Shown here: positions 23,568 through 32,053 of the stretch, piece by piece
Layout of the letters: every line of letters starts with the position of its first letter
Position numbering within the stretch: position 1 is the stretch's first letter
Origin: Dactylosporangium aurantiacum
GTDB taxonomy: Bacteria > Actinomycetota > Actinomycetes > Mycobacteriales > Micromonosporaceae
Assembly (NCBI RefSeq): GCF_000716715.1
Contig: NZ_JNYJ01000069.1
Coordinates: 1 to 32,053 of the forward strand
Reading direction: 5' to 3'
Length of the DNA stretch: 32,053 nucleotides
The notes under the pieces: model-generated
What the model saw: the letters and a program-made list of their open reading frames with translations, nothing else
What the model was told of the DNA's origin: nothing
Database searches by the model: none
Position numbers and translations under genes: made by a program

Positions 23568-25085
23568 GTGCGCATGTGGTTGCGGGAGCACCGGGTGCTC
23601 GTGGGCCTCGTCGTGATCGCGGCGGCGGTCCGGCTCGGCATGATGGTCGCCTACTACCCCGCGTTCGGGTACTTCTACGACACCCGGGGCTACCTGGACG
23701 CGGCGAGCGCCACCACGCCCGGGACGATCTGGCCGTTCGGGTACTCGGCGATGCTCAAGGTGCTCAGGTTCGGCACCGGGCAGATCGCGTCGGTCTCCGC
23801 CGTGCAGCACCTGATGGGCCTGGCCATGGGCGTCGCGGTGCACGCCCTGCTCGTGCGCCGGGGCGTGCGCCGGGGGTGGGCGACGCTCGCGGCGGCGCCG
23901 GTGCTGCTCGACGCCCGGCAGATCCAGCTCGAGCACTACGTGCTGTCCGAGACGCTGTTCACGTTCCTGCTGCTGGCCGCCGTCACCCTGCTGCTGTGGC
24001 GGGACACGCCGACGCTGTGGCTGACCGGGTGCGCCGGCGCGGTCGTCGCGCTCGCCGCGCTCACCCGCACGGTCGGCCAGCCGCTGGCCGTCCTCGTCGT
24101 GCTGTACCTGATCGTGCGGCGCGTCGGGTGGCGGCACGTCGCGGCCTTCACCGTCGCCGTGGCCCTGCCGCTGGGCGGCTACGTGGTGTGGTACCACCGG
24201 CACCACGGCCAGTACGCGTTCAACGGCTACTCCGGCCGGTACCTGTGGCAGCGCACCACGACGTTCGTGGACTGCTCGCGCACCGACTTCACCCCGCGGG
24301 AACGCGAGATCTGCCCGCCGGAGCCGCTCGGGCAGCGGGAGGTCAACGACGTCTACTTCTGGGGGCTGGACCACGACCACATCGGCCAGCGGTATCCGGG
24401 CCCCGAGCACGACGCGCTGTTCGCCGGGTTCGCCCGCAAGGCCGTCCTCGGCCAGCCGGGCGACTTCGTGGGCACGATCGCCACCGACATGTGGCACCTG
24501 GTCGAGCCGGGCTGGCCCGCGCCGCAGCGGATCGCCTGCACCACGGACCTGTGGACGATGCCGTCCGGCGGGCGCTCCGGCAACCAGGTGAGCGACTGCA
24601 CCGCGACGCTCATGGTGACCGGCTTCCGGCCGGCGGGCTCGGGCGGGGCCGCCCCGACGGTGACGCCGCTGAACAGCTCGCTGTGGGCGTACGGGCAGAC
24701 CTTCGTGACACCGCCGTCGGCGCTGCTGCTCGGCGCCCTGCTCGCCCTGGCCCTGGCCGCCTGCTCGAGATGGCTGTCGAGGAGACCGTCGCGGCGCCGG
24801 CCCGGCGGCGGGCGGCAGGCCGCGGACGCCGCGCTGCTGGGCGCGATGAGCGTGTCGATGCTCCTGCTCGGGGTCACGCTGTCCGTGATCGACCTGCGGT
24901 TCACGGTGCCGCTGCTGACGATCACGCCGCCGGCGCTCGCCCTGGCCGCGACGGCGGCGCTGGGCCGGCGCCCGGGCGCGCCGGCCGGCCTGCCCGGGCC
25001 CCGGACGGACGAACCGGCCGGCGGCGCCGACAGCGTTACGACGGTTATCGCGCGGCAGAAGGGGAAGAGCGTCGTGCGACAGTGA
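23568..25085 (+). CDS. Polytopic membrane protein, probable GT-C-type glycosyltransferase
   Basis: A 505-residue membrane protein with many hydrophobic helices. The first loop has YFYDTRGYLDAAS, an acidic motif placed like the catalytic aspartate of GT-C/ArnT-PMT enzymes, and LEHYVLSETLFTFLLL fits their second helix pair. A hydrophilic, presumably extracytoplasmic stretch (about 205-370) contains several cysteines that could form disulfides. A Lys/Arg-rich loop separates the last helices. The GTG at 23568 follows AAGGAG; an ATG two codons later is possible. It lies 15 nt after the GT2 gene, so it would use the lipid-linked sugar made there. The acceptor is unknown. Confidence 0.7.
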   Translation: MRMWLREHRVLVGLVVIAAAVRLGMMVAYYPAFGYFYDTRGYLDAASATTPGTIWPFGYSAMLKVLRFGTGQIASVSAVQHLMGLAMGVAVHALLVRRGVRRGWATLAAAPVLLDARQIQLEHYVLSETLFTFLLLAAVTLLLWRDTPTLWLTGCAGAVVALAALTRTVGQPLAVLVVLYLIVRRVGWRHVAAFTVAVALPLGGYVVWYHRHHGQYAFNGYSGRYLWQRTTTFVDCSRTDFTPREREICPPEPLGQREVNDVYFWGLDHDHIGQRYPGPEHDALFAGFARKAVLGQPGDFVGTIATDMWHLVEPGWPAPQRIACTTDLWTMPSGGRSGNQVSDCTATLMVTGFRPAGSGGAAPTVTPLNSSLWAYGQTFVTPPSALLLGALLALALAACSRWLSRRPSRRRPGGGRQAADAALLGAMSVSMLLLGVTLSVIDLRFTVPLLTITPPALALAATAALGRRPGAPAGLPGPRTDEPAGGADSVTTVIARQKGKSVVRQ

Positions 25086-25107
25086 CCGACGACGGAAGGA
25101 GCGGGTG

Positions 25108-25308
25108 ATGAAGGCGAAGGTCGGCGACCGGATCATCGAGGAAGGCACCCACGTCGGCGATCATCGCAGGATCGGCGTGGTCACCGGGGTGCGCCACGAC
25201 GACGGCACGCCGCCGTACGAGGTACGTTGGCTGGACTCCGGCCACGAGGCGCTGGTCTTCCCAGGGACGGACGCCCGGGTCGAGCCGGCGCCCGCGCGCA
25301 ACGACTGA
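25108..25308 (+). CDS. DUF1918 small protein
   Basis: A 66-residue protein matching DUF1918: KVGDRIIEEGTHVGDHRRIG, then GTPPYEVRWLDSGHEALVFP and PGTDARVEP. This is a small beta-barrel-like fold of unknown function, frequent in actinomycetes near universal stress genes. The ATG at 25108 has GGAAGGA seven bases upstream; a GTG one codon earlier is less well spaced. It lies 22 nt after the membrane protein gene and 45 nt before the synthetase gene. Confidence 0.85.
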   Translation: MKAKVGDRIIEEGTHVGDHRRIGVVTGVRHDDGTPPYEVRWLDSGHEALVFPGTDARVEPAPARND

Positions 25309-25353
25309 TCGGCCGGGCGTACACGCGACGTCGGTGACGGGCGGCGAGCGACG

Positions 25354-26739
<1,386 letters not shown>

Positions 26740-26766
<27 letters not shown>

Positions 26767-27405
26767 GCGCAGGTGCTCGGTGAACCACGCGGTCGCCCAC
26801 GCCGCGGCCAGCTCCGGCGCCCGCCGGGCCCGGTCGCCGGTGTCCGGCAGCAGCCGCAGCCGGCACGGCACCCGCAACCCGGCGGCGGCCTGCTGATTGA
26901 GGGTCACCAGACAGCGGTCCCGCTCGTGCACCATCAGCAGCGTCGGTACGCGCACCGCGCACGACGCGGCGCCGACCCGGTCCGGGCGCCCGTCCCGGCA
27001 CACGACCGCACCGACCACGGCCGGTCGCCGTGCGGCGGCCACCAGCGCGACGGCGGCGCCGGCACCGTCGCCGAACAGGCCGATCGGCACCGGTGCGCGC
27101 TGCTGCCGGCTCGCCCACCAGTCGACGGCGGTGACCAGCCGGCCCGCCAGCAGGCCGACGTCGAAGCGCAGCCGCCCGGTGCGCTCGTCGATCGCCTGCT
27201 CGCGGCGGGTGAGCAGGTCCGCGCGGACCGTGGCGACACCCGCCTCGACGAGCCGGTCCGCCACGGCGGTCCTGCCCGGGTCGCGCCGGGCGGCCGGCTC
27301 GCAGTCGCCGAACAGCACGACCGCGCTCGGATCGTCGGGCCCGGTCAGGCGCCCTTCGCAGATCACTCCCGCCGCGGGGATCGGGACACTGATGTCGTGC
27401 CGCAT
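26740..27405 (-). CDS. Dienelactone-hydrolase-like protein with lost catalytic residues
   Basis: A 221-residue alpha/beta hydrolase-fold protein related to the C-terminal half of the fusion at 14638-15948. Alignment by eye is clear (IGLFGDGAGAAVALVAA against IGWFGASTGAAAALWAA, and TLLMVHERD against TLLVVGGLD). The nucleophile serine is replaced by glycine (G114 in FGDGAG) and the catalytic histidine by aspartate (D191 in PDTGDRAR). Only the acid (D163) remains. It is probably a non-enzymatic paralogue, or one using other chemistry. The ATG at 27405 has GGAGGTGG nearby. It overlaps the truncated synthetase tail to tail. Confidence 0.82.
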
Positions 27406-27433
27406 GGCGGACCCACCTCCGGTCGGGGCCGGT

Positions 27434-27448
27434 GCCCTGGGCCAGGGC
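27434..27448. promoter_or_regulatory. Palindrome upstream of the hydrolase-like gene
   Basis: GCCCTGG-G-CCAGGGC is a perfect 7+1+7 inverted repeat, 28 nt before the start of the minus-strand hydrolase-like gene. It shares the CCCTG word with the operator family but not its spacing. Confidence 0.35.
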
Positions 27449-27529
27449 GCTGTGCTGAGCACGTGCCCGCTCCGTGCGCTTTCAGACCCGCGGCCGGGGA
27501 CGGATCGGCGGGCCGCGCCGCGCCGCTCA

Positions 27530-27613
27530 CCCCGCCGGAATGATTGGTCCGCCCGACCCGGCCCCGGCATGGCCGCGGCGTGGCGCTGCCGGGCCGATCA
27601 GGCGACGCTGGAA
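27530..27613 (+). promoter_or_regulatory. Putative promoter/operator region of the CoA-binding protein gene
   Basis: Shares ordered words with 9365-9429 (CACCCCGCCGG, ATGATT, GGCCCCGGCATGGC, GCTGGAA). It contains an extra segment with GGTCCGCCCGACCCGG at 27546-27561, which fits GGGNCNNNNGNCCC with one mismatch. It ends 85 nt before the chosen start. The rest of the 293-nt gap (27406-27698) shows no gene. Confidence 0.45.
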
Positions 27614-27698
27614 GCATCGGCCGCCGGCCCGGGAGCATCTGTCCGGCGTGGCGTCGCGGGTGTCGCCGGCGGCCAGGGACAGCGAGGAGCTGAGTGCG

Positions 27699-28238
27699 AT
27701 GCGTACACCTCGGCAGATTCTCGCCGAAGCGCACACCATCGCGGTGGTCGGCGCGTCGCGGGATCCGCAGAAGCCCGCGCACTGGGTGCCGCGGATGCTG
27801 CAGGAGCAGGGCTGGCACATCGTCCCGGTGAACCCGCACGCCGGGCGGCTGCTCGGCGAGCACGCCTATGCGCGGCTCAGCGACGTGCCGGAGCACCTCG
27901 ACGTGGTCGAGGTGTTCCGGCCGGCGGAAGAGGCCGAGGAGCTGGTCAAGGAGGCCGCCGCGATCGGCGCCGGCGCGATCTGGCTGCAGCTGGGCATCGC
28001 CAGCCCGCGGGCGCAGCGGCTGGCCGAGGAGCTCGGGCTGGACTACGTCCAGGACACCTGCATGGGCATGGAGCGGGCGCTGGCCGACATGGTGCACGGC
28101 GGGTGCAAGCCGTCCTGCACGGTGTACCACGGCCTGGTCCCAGAGCCGGTCGGGGCGCCTGGGTCCGCGGAGGAGTCGCCGGGCGCGGCGGGCCCGTCGG
28201 AGGCGTCGCAGCCCGGCGCGGACCGGCCGGCCCCCTGA
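27699..28238 (+). CDS. CoA-binding domain protein (YccU-like)
   Basis: A 179-residue protein with a single CoA-binding Rossmann domain (about 10-130): TIAVVGASRDPQKPAHWVPR, then PVNPHAGRLLGEHAYARLSD, VVEVFRPAEEAEEL and IWLQLGIASPRAQRLAEE. It belongs to the YccU-type family, which resembles the CoA-ligase alpha subunit but lacks the other domains. Residues 140-179 form an alanine- and proline-rich tail. The ATG has GAGGAG nine bases upstream. The third Acg-like gene follows after 34 nt, so they likely form a pair behind the promoter-like block at 27530-27613. Confidence 0.87.
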   Translation: MRTPRQILAEAHTIAVVGASRDPQKPAHWVPRMLQEQGWHIVPVNPHAGRLLGEHAYARLSDVPEHLDVVEVFRPAEEAEELVKEAAAIGAGAIWLQLGIASPRAQRLAEELGLDYVQDTCMGMERALADMVHGGCKPSCTVYHGLVPEPVGAPGSAEESPGAAGPSEASQPGADRPAP

Positions 28239-28272
28239 CCCGCGGCTCGCGCCGCACGACGGAGGAGTGATC

Positions 28273-29304
28273 ATGGATACTCGCCAGCACGACGACAGCC
28301 GCACGTCGGTCCGGGTGGAACCGGCGAGCCGCCTGCTCGCGGGGGCCGCGGTGACGGCCGTGCGCGCCCCGTCGATCTGGAACACGCAGCCGTGGCACTG
28401 GCGCATCGCGCACGACACCGCCGAGCTGCGCGCGGACCGCGACCGGCAGCTGCGCAGCATCGACCCGGACGGCCGCCTGCTCACCATCAGCTGCGGCGCC
28501 GCGCTGCACCACGCCTGCGTCGCGTTGCGGGCGGCCGGCGCGGCCGTCGCCGTCGAGCGGCTCCCCGACGGCGACGACCCGGACCTGCTGGCGGTGCTGC
28601 GGTACGGCGGCACGCTCGACTGGTCGCCGATGGCGCAACGGCTGCGGCGGGCGATCACGGTCCGGCGTTCGGACCGGCGGCCGTTCGCCGACGAGCCCGT
28701 GCCCGAGCACCGGATCGACCGGCTGCGCGACGCCGCCCGCCGGGCCGGCGCCGACCTGCACGTCGTCCGGCCGCAGGAGCTCACCACGCTGTCCGTCGCG
28801 GCCGGGCACGCCGCGGCCGCCGAGCGGACCGACCCGGTGTACCGCGCCGAGCTCGCCGCCTGGACCGGGGCCAGGCTCGAGGGCGGCGAGGGCGTGCCGC
28901 TGGACACGGTGGCGCCGGTGGGCGCCCGGCCCGTGCCGGTCCGCGACTTCACCGGTGATGACCCCGGCCCGAGCATCTACAGCGGCATCGACGTGGCGGA
29001 CCGCAACGCCCGGTACGGTGTGATCGTCATCGACGCCGACGAGCCCGCGGGCTGGCTCGTGGCCGGTGAGGCACTCTCCGCGGTCCTGCTCACCGCCACC
29101 GACGAAGGACTGGCCACCTCCGCGATGAGCGACCTCGTCGAGGACAACGCCGCGCGGGCCATGCTGCGCCGCATGCTCGGCAGCGTCGGCCAGCCCGCCA
29201 TCGGCGTGCGGGTCGGCGTCCCCGGGCACGGTGCCGCCCCACCCCAGGCGCCCCGCCGCCCGGCGAAGGACACCGTCGAGGTGGTCGTGGACCCGCGGGC
29301 GTAG
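28273..29304 (+). CDS. Acg-like nitroreductase-fold protein (paralogue 3)
   Basis: A 343-residue Acg/Rv2032-family protein. Blocks: APSIWNTQPWHWRIAH (from about residue 35), IDPDGRLLTISCGAALHHA, TVRRSDRRPF, and the C-terminal DEGLATSAMSDLVEDNAARA. It starts at the ATG preceded by GGAGGAG five bases upstream. It is downstream of the CoA-binding gene and converges on the DUF294 gene across 30 nt. As in the other paralogues, FMN binding is expected from the family; catalysis is not certain. Confidence 0.88.
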   Translation: MDTRQHDDSRTSVRVEPASRLLAGAAVTAVRAPSIWNTQPWHWRIAHDTAELRADRDRQLRSIDPDGRLLTISCGAALHHACVALRAAGAAVAVERLPDGDDPDLLAVLRYGGTLDWSPMAQRLRRAITVRRSDRRPFADEPVPEHRIDRLRDAARRAGADLHVVRPQELTTLSVAAGHAAAAERTDPVYRAELAAWTGARLEGGEGVPLDTVAPVGARPVPVRDFTGDDPGPSIYSGIDVADRNARYGVIVIDADEPAGWLVAGEALSAVLLTATDEGLATSAMSDLVEDNAARAMLRRMLGSVGQPAIGVRVGVPGHGAAPPQAPRRPAKDTVEVVVDPRA

Positions 29305-29334
29305 CCGTGACCCCGGCGGGTGGCCGCGGCGGGC

Positions 29335-31104
29335 TCAGCCGGGCAGCCGGTCGAGCCACGCCCGGTCCACCCGCGACTGGACGAACGCGATCGCCCGGAA
29401 CGTCTCGCGCAGGTGCCGGCGGGTGAGCGAGTCCAGGTCCTTCGGCGCGATGAACGTGCTCGACGGCGTGCCGCCGCCGCGCAGCGCCCGGACCTCGTGG
29501 TGCAGCAGCAGGTGGTAGACGTTCTCGAACCCGCCGGCCAGGGTGTCCGCCTCGTCGGTGGTGAGCAGCCCCAGGGCCGCGCCGCGGTGCAGCCGCTGCA
29601 CGGTGGTGCCGCTGGCGTCGCCCGCGGCGATGGCGATCCAGCGCGCCAGCGCGACGACCGGGGTGAGCCCGCCGGGCTTGAGGTCGAGCTGGCCGCGGTG
29701 CTCGCCGCTGTGGTGCACGACGAAGTCACGGATGAAGCCGGTGGGTGGGCGCCAGCTCAACGCCTCGTCGAGCAGCGCGCGCAGGAACTGGCTGGTGCGG
29801 GTGTGCGACCGGATGCTCAGGCTGAGCGCGCCACCCAGCTCCGGGTCGGTCAGCGGCCGGCTGTCGGCCACCATCGCCGACAGCAGCAGGGCGTTGGCCT
29901 GGGTCGGATCGTGCTGCCAGCCGCGGGCCGCCGCGACCCAGCCGGACCGCGCCCGGCTGAACACCGGGTTGTGCGCGTTCGCGCCGTTGGCGCACAGCGT
30001 GAACCCGCAGCGTTGCAGCACCCGCAGCACCTCGCGGGCGTCCGCCCGGATGCGGTCCGCTCCGTCCGGCCCGGCACCGCCTGGCGGCGGGTCGGCCCAC
30101 ACCAGCGCGGTGTCCACGTCGGACAACGGCAGCGGCTCCTGCCTGGCCAGTGAGCCGAGCACGACCCAGGAGTGCCGCACGCCGTCGAGCGCCGGATGCG
30201 GTTGCAGGCGCAGCGCGCGCCGGATCGCCGCGTCGAGCACCGCCGCGTGGACGGCGCCGACGCGGGTGGCGGGCACGGCGTCGTCGCACAGCTCGACCAG
30301 CATCGCGGGCAGGAGCCGGCACGCCGCGGCCAGCTCCCCGACGTCGCTGGCGTTGTCGATCGCCGACCGGACCAGCAGCGGGTCCCGCACCTCCGCACCG
30401 GCCAGGTCCGCGGCCCGCAGCACGCCGGTGGGCCGGCCCGCCCCGTCGACCACCACCAGGTGGTGCACGCCGTGCTCGACCATGCGCAGCAGCCCCTGCT
30501 CCTGGGTGGCGTCCTCGCCGACGGTCAGCGCCGGCACCGTGGCGAGGGCGCGGACCGGGGCGTCGGGGCCGACCCGGCCGGTCGCCACCTGCGCGCGGAA
30601 GTCCAGATCGGTGACGATGCCGGTGTGGTCGCCGGCCCGCACCAGCGCGCACGAGAGGCCCGCCGCGCCGATGCGCGCCGCCACGTCACGGACCCGGTCG
30701 GTGGCGTCGCACCAGACGATCGGGCGGACCAGGCGCGTCAGCGGCCGATCGGCCCGGCGGAGGCCGGCGTCCCGGACGAGCCGCTCGGGGGCGGTGAGCA
30801 ATGCCCGCGGATCCGGGACGCGCAGGCACACACTGTCCTCGCGGGCCCGGACCCGGGCCGCCGGCGGCCACCCGGGACCGATCGTGTCACCGGGCCCCAG
30901 CAGGTCCACGACCCGGTCACCGGCGAGCATCTCGAGCGCGCCGCTGCGGACCACCCACAGGCACGCCGGCACACCCCCGGCGGTCACCGTCGCGCCGGCC
31001 GCGAGGTGCTCGACCTCGACGCCCGCGGCCACCCGCGCCAGGTCCCGCGGGTCCAGCGCGTCGAACGGCGGCTGCCCGCCGAGGAAGTCCACGAGCTCCT
31101 GCAC
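29335..31104 (-). CDS. cNMP-binding / CBS pair / DUF294 nucleotidyltransferase-like protein
   Basis: A 589-residue multidomain protein. Residues about 10-110 form a cyclic-nucleotide-binding-like fold. Residues about 120-240 form two CBS domains (SCALVRAGDHTGIVTDLDFR and HHLVVVDGAGRPTGVLRAAD), which usually bind adenine nucleotides. Residues about 270-420 form a GlnD/DUF294-type nucleotidyltransferase with GSLARQEPLPLSDVD (G317-S318, acidic residues D329 and D331). Residues 440-580 form the helical DUF294 C-terminal domain. The architecture suggests a nucleotide-sensing transferase; the target is unknown. The GTG start follows GGAGGTGGG. A small gene lies 104 nt upstream on the same strand. 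CBS proteins are also DosR targets in mycobacteria (Rv2626c). Confidence 0.87.
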   Translation of the reverse strand: MQELVDFLGGQPPFDALDPRDLARVAAGVEVEHLAAGATVTAGGVPACLWVVRSGALEMLAGDRVVDLLGPGDTIGPGWPPAARVRAREDSVCLRVPDPRALLTAPERLVRDAGLRRADRPLTRLVRPIVWCDATDRVRDVAARIGAAGLSCALVRAGDHTGIVTDLDFRAQVATGRVGPDAPVRALATVPALTVGEDATQEQGLLRMVEHGVHHLVVVDGAGRPTGVLRAADLAGAEVRDPLLVRSAIDNASDVGELAAACRLLPAMLVELCDDAVPATRVGAVHAAVLDAAIRRALRLQPHPALDGVRHSWVVLGSLARQEPLPLSDVDTALVWADPPPGGAGPDGADRIRADAREVLRVLQRCGFTLCANGANAHNPVFSRARSGWVAAARGWQHDPTQANALLLSAMVADSRPLTDPELGGALSLSIRSHTRTSQFLRALLDEALSWRPPTGFIRDFVVHHSGEHRGQLDLKPGGLTPVVALARWIAIAAGDASGTTVQRLHRGAALGLLTTDEADTLAGGFENVYHLLLHHEVRALRGGGTPSSTFIAPKDLDSLTRRHLRETFRAIAFVQSRVDRAWLDRLPG

Positions 31105-31208
31105 GGCCGGCCCACCTCCGGTTCGGATACGGCAATCCTCGGACCGGACCGGCCGTGGTGTCGAGCGTGCGGCCCGCGGCGCAGGGAGGGGTCACCGCGG
31201 GCCGCACG

Positions 31209-31442
31209 TCACCGGGCCCGCTGCGGCACGGGCGGCACCCCGTCGAGCGTCTCGCGGATCAGCTGCGCCGCCGCGCGCTCATCGGTCCGGTCGCGCGCCC
31301 TGGCGAGGTCGCGGACCGCCAGCTCCAGCGCTTGGACGTGCGCCTCGAGGTGGCGCAGCCGCAGCAGCACGTCGGTCGACGGCGGCAGTGGCTCCGACAC
31401 CCACGCATCGGTCAGGGTTGTCGTCGACATGGTGGTCATCAT
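31209..31442 (-). CDS. Small hypothetical helical protein
   Basis: A 77-residue protein I do not recognise. After a Thr/Ser-rich start, residues about 20-60 look like a charged amphipathic helix (LRLRHLEAHVQALELAVRDL), with heptad-like leucines suggesting a coiled coil. Two adjacent ATGs exist (31442, 31439) behind AAAGGGG. The case that it is real rests on the operator-like element at 31512-31527, which sits 69 nt upstream, almost the same geometry as for narK and the gene at 31805. It lies upstream of the DUF294 gene on the same strand. Confidence 0.6.
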   Translation of the reverse strand: MMTTMSTTTLTDAWVSEPLPPSTDVLLRLRHLEAHVQALELAVRDLARARDRTDERAAAQLIRETLDGVPPVPQRAR

Positions 31443-31511
31443 GACGCCCCTTTCGTGATTGGCCGGCGGTGCGCCGACACCCCCATCGTGGCCCGCCCGC
31501 CGGCGCGCCCG

Positions 31512-31527
31512 CAGGGCCGTTGGACCC
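31512..31527 (-). promoter_or_regulatory. DosR-like operator upstream of the small gene at 31442
   Basis: Reads GGGTCCAACGGCCCTG on the minus strand, a perfect fit to GGGNCNNNNGNCCCTG and 14 of 16 identical to the narK element. It ends 69 nt before the start codon. CCACGAT follows, with CGAT 42 nt before the start. Confidence 0.6.
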
Positions 31528-31568
31528 GCCGGCCGTGAGCCCGCCGACCCGTCCGGGAAACCGTCGGC

Positions 31569-31805
31569 TCACCCGCCCCGGACCCGCGGTGCGGCGGTCT
31601 CGTCGAGGATGCGGCGGGCATCGCGTTCGACGAGCACCGGCACGAACGCGTACACCTCGGCGGTCGCGTACAGGTCGGTGACCTGGTTGACGGTCTGCCG
31701 GACCACCTCGGGCTGGTGGCGGCCGGCGTAGCGGCGGATGAGCCGCTCGGTGGCGTGTTCGATGGCGTGCCGCTCGACCATGGCCTTGGCCTGGGTGGCG
31801 AACAT
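31569..31805 (-). CDS. Small helical protein (resembles actinobacterial three-helix-bundle dimerisation proteins)
   Basis: A 78-residue protein: FATQAKAMVERHAIEHATER, then LIRRYAGRHQPEVVRQTVNQ and VPVLVERDARRILDE. The pattern predicts three helices with no enzyme motif. Small proteins of this look are common in actinomycetes near stress genes; the family match is from memory and tentative. I start at the ATG at 31805, eight bases after GAAGGGA. The frame stays open upstream to about 32048, but that part is low-complexity and covers the operator. The operator-like element at 31873-31888 is 67 nt upstream. Confidence 0.7.
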   Translation of the reverse strand: MFATQAKAMVERHAIEHATERLIRRYAGRHQPEVVRQTVNQVTDLYATAEVYAFVPVLVERDARRILDETAAPRVRGG

Positions 31806-31872
31806 GATCCCGGTCCCTTCGACGGTGACGGTGCATCCACTGCGGACGATCGCCGGTCGGGGCGCGGCGCGG

Positions 31873-31888
31873 CAGGGGCCATCGGCCC
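31873..31888 (-). promoter_or_regulatory. DosR-like operator upstream of the small gene at 31805
   Basis: Reads GGGCCGATGGCCCCTG on the minus strand, a perfect fit to GGGNCNNNNGNCCCTG. It ends exactly 67 nt before the start codon, as for narK, with CGAT 43 nt before the start. Confidence 0.6.
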
Positions 31889-31953
31889 GGCCCGCGGGGA
31901 CCGCCGTCCACGCCGGAGGTCCCGCCGCGCGCGGGCAGAAGGTCCCGTCGACA

Positions 31954-31969
31954 GGGGTGATTGTCCTCT
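31954..31969 (+). promoter_or_regulatory. Weak operator-like element before the gene at the right edge
   Basis: GGGGTGATTGTCCTCT matches the element at seven of the nine fixed positions of GGGNCNNNNGNCCC. It lies 77 nt before the ATG at 32047. This is a weaker case than the others. Confidence 0.3.
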
Positions 31970-32046
31970 GCGGCGCGAGGGTGCCGGTGCCCGACGCTGT
32001 TGGCATCACACAGGACGTTGCCGAGTAGAGGCCCGGAGGGCACATC

Positions 32047-32053
32047 ATGAAGC
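32047..32053 (+). CDS. Start of a gene cut by the right edge
   Basis: Only ATG AAG is visible, preceded by CGGAGGG at good spacing. It is divergent from the small gene at 31569-31805. The product cannot be named from the window. Confidence 0.5.

Noticed and set aside
19418..25148. Long antisense frames across the GMC/SDR/GT2/GT-C cassette
   Set aside because: Same high-GC shadow effect; motifs on the plus strand are clear and the antisense translations are repetitive.
31806..32048. N-terminal extension of the small helical protein
   Set aside because: The frame is open but encodes low-complexity Pro/Ala/Arg sequence over the operator and divergent promoter; the ATG at 31805 has a ribosome binding site and the same operator spacing as narK.

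Overview
The window is high-GC DNA with dense, short-spaced genes, GGAGG-type ribosome binding sites and frequent GTG starts. Family content (tandem universal stress proteins, Acg-type nitroreductases, DUF1918, DUF2267, a large LuxR-type STAND regulator) points to an actinomycete, probably in or near Micromonosporaceae. The taxon is inferred from gene families, not from a marker gene. No rRNA, tRNA, CRISPR array, transposase or phage gene was seen.

Layout. (1) 1-8300: the first 40 codons of a NarL/DevR-type response regulator (minus strand) diverge from a NarK-type nitrate/nitrite transporter, followed by an intact respiratory nitrate reductase operon narGHJI whose genes overlap at each junction. 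(2) 8300-16700: a stress/dormancy block with two Acg-like nitroreductases, four tandem-domain universal stress proteins, a phosphoribosyltransferase-hydrolase fusion like M. tuberculosis Rv0571c, and a DUF2267 protein. (3) 16740-19271: an 843-aa LuxR-type ATPase regulator on the minus strand, then a 431-bp divergent intergenic region. (4) 19700-25100: a four-gene cassette of a GMC flavoprotein, an extended SDR, a GT2 polyprenyl-phosphate-sugar synthase-like protein and a GT-C-like membrane protein. Two copies of a repeat module that carries its own ribosome binding site lie between the first two genes. (5) 25100-32053: a DUF1918 protein, an AMP-forming acyl/acetyl-CoA synthetase lacking its C-terminal domain, a hydrolase-fold protein that has lost two catalytic residues, a CoA-binding protein, a third Acg-like nitroreductase, a cNMP/CBS/DUF294 protein, two small helical proteins and the start of one more gene.

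How it fits together. The gene set closely parallels the hypoxia/NO-induced DosR (DevR) dormancy regulon of mycobacteria, here packed into one island with a full nitrate reductase. The DNA supports this. A 16-bp element of form GGGNCNNNNGNCCCTG lies upstream of narK (and of the divergent response regulator) and of two small genes at the far right. The gaps between element and start codon are 67, 67 and 69 nt, with a CGAT element about 43 nt before each start. Two tandem copies precede the fourth universal stress protein, and related but weaker versions precede the first universal stress protein and the CoA-binding protein. I infer one regulon, likely served by the response regulator cut by the left edge. 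The GMC/SDR/GT2/GT-C cassette carries no such element. It looks like a separate envelope-glycan module, with a gene logic that recalls DprE1/DprE2-type lipid-linked sugar epimerisation.
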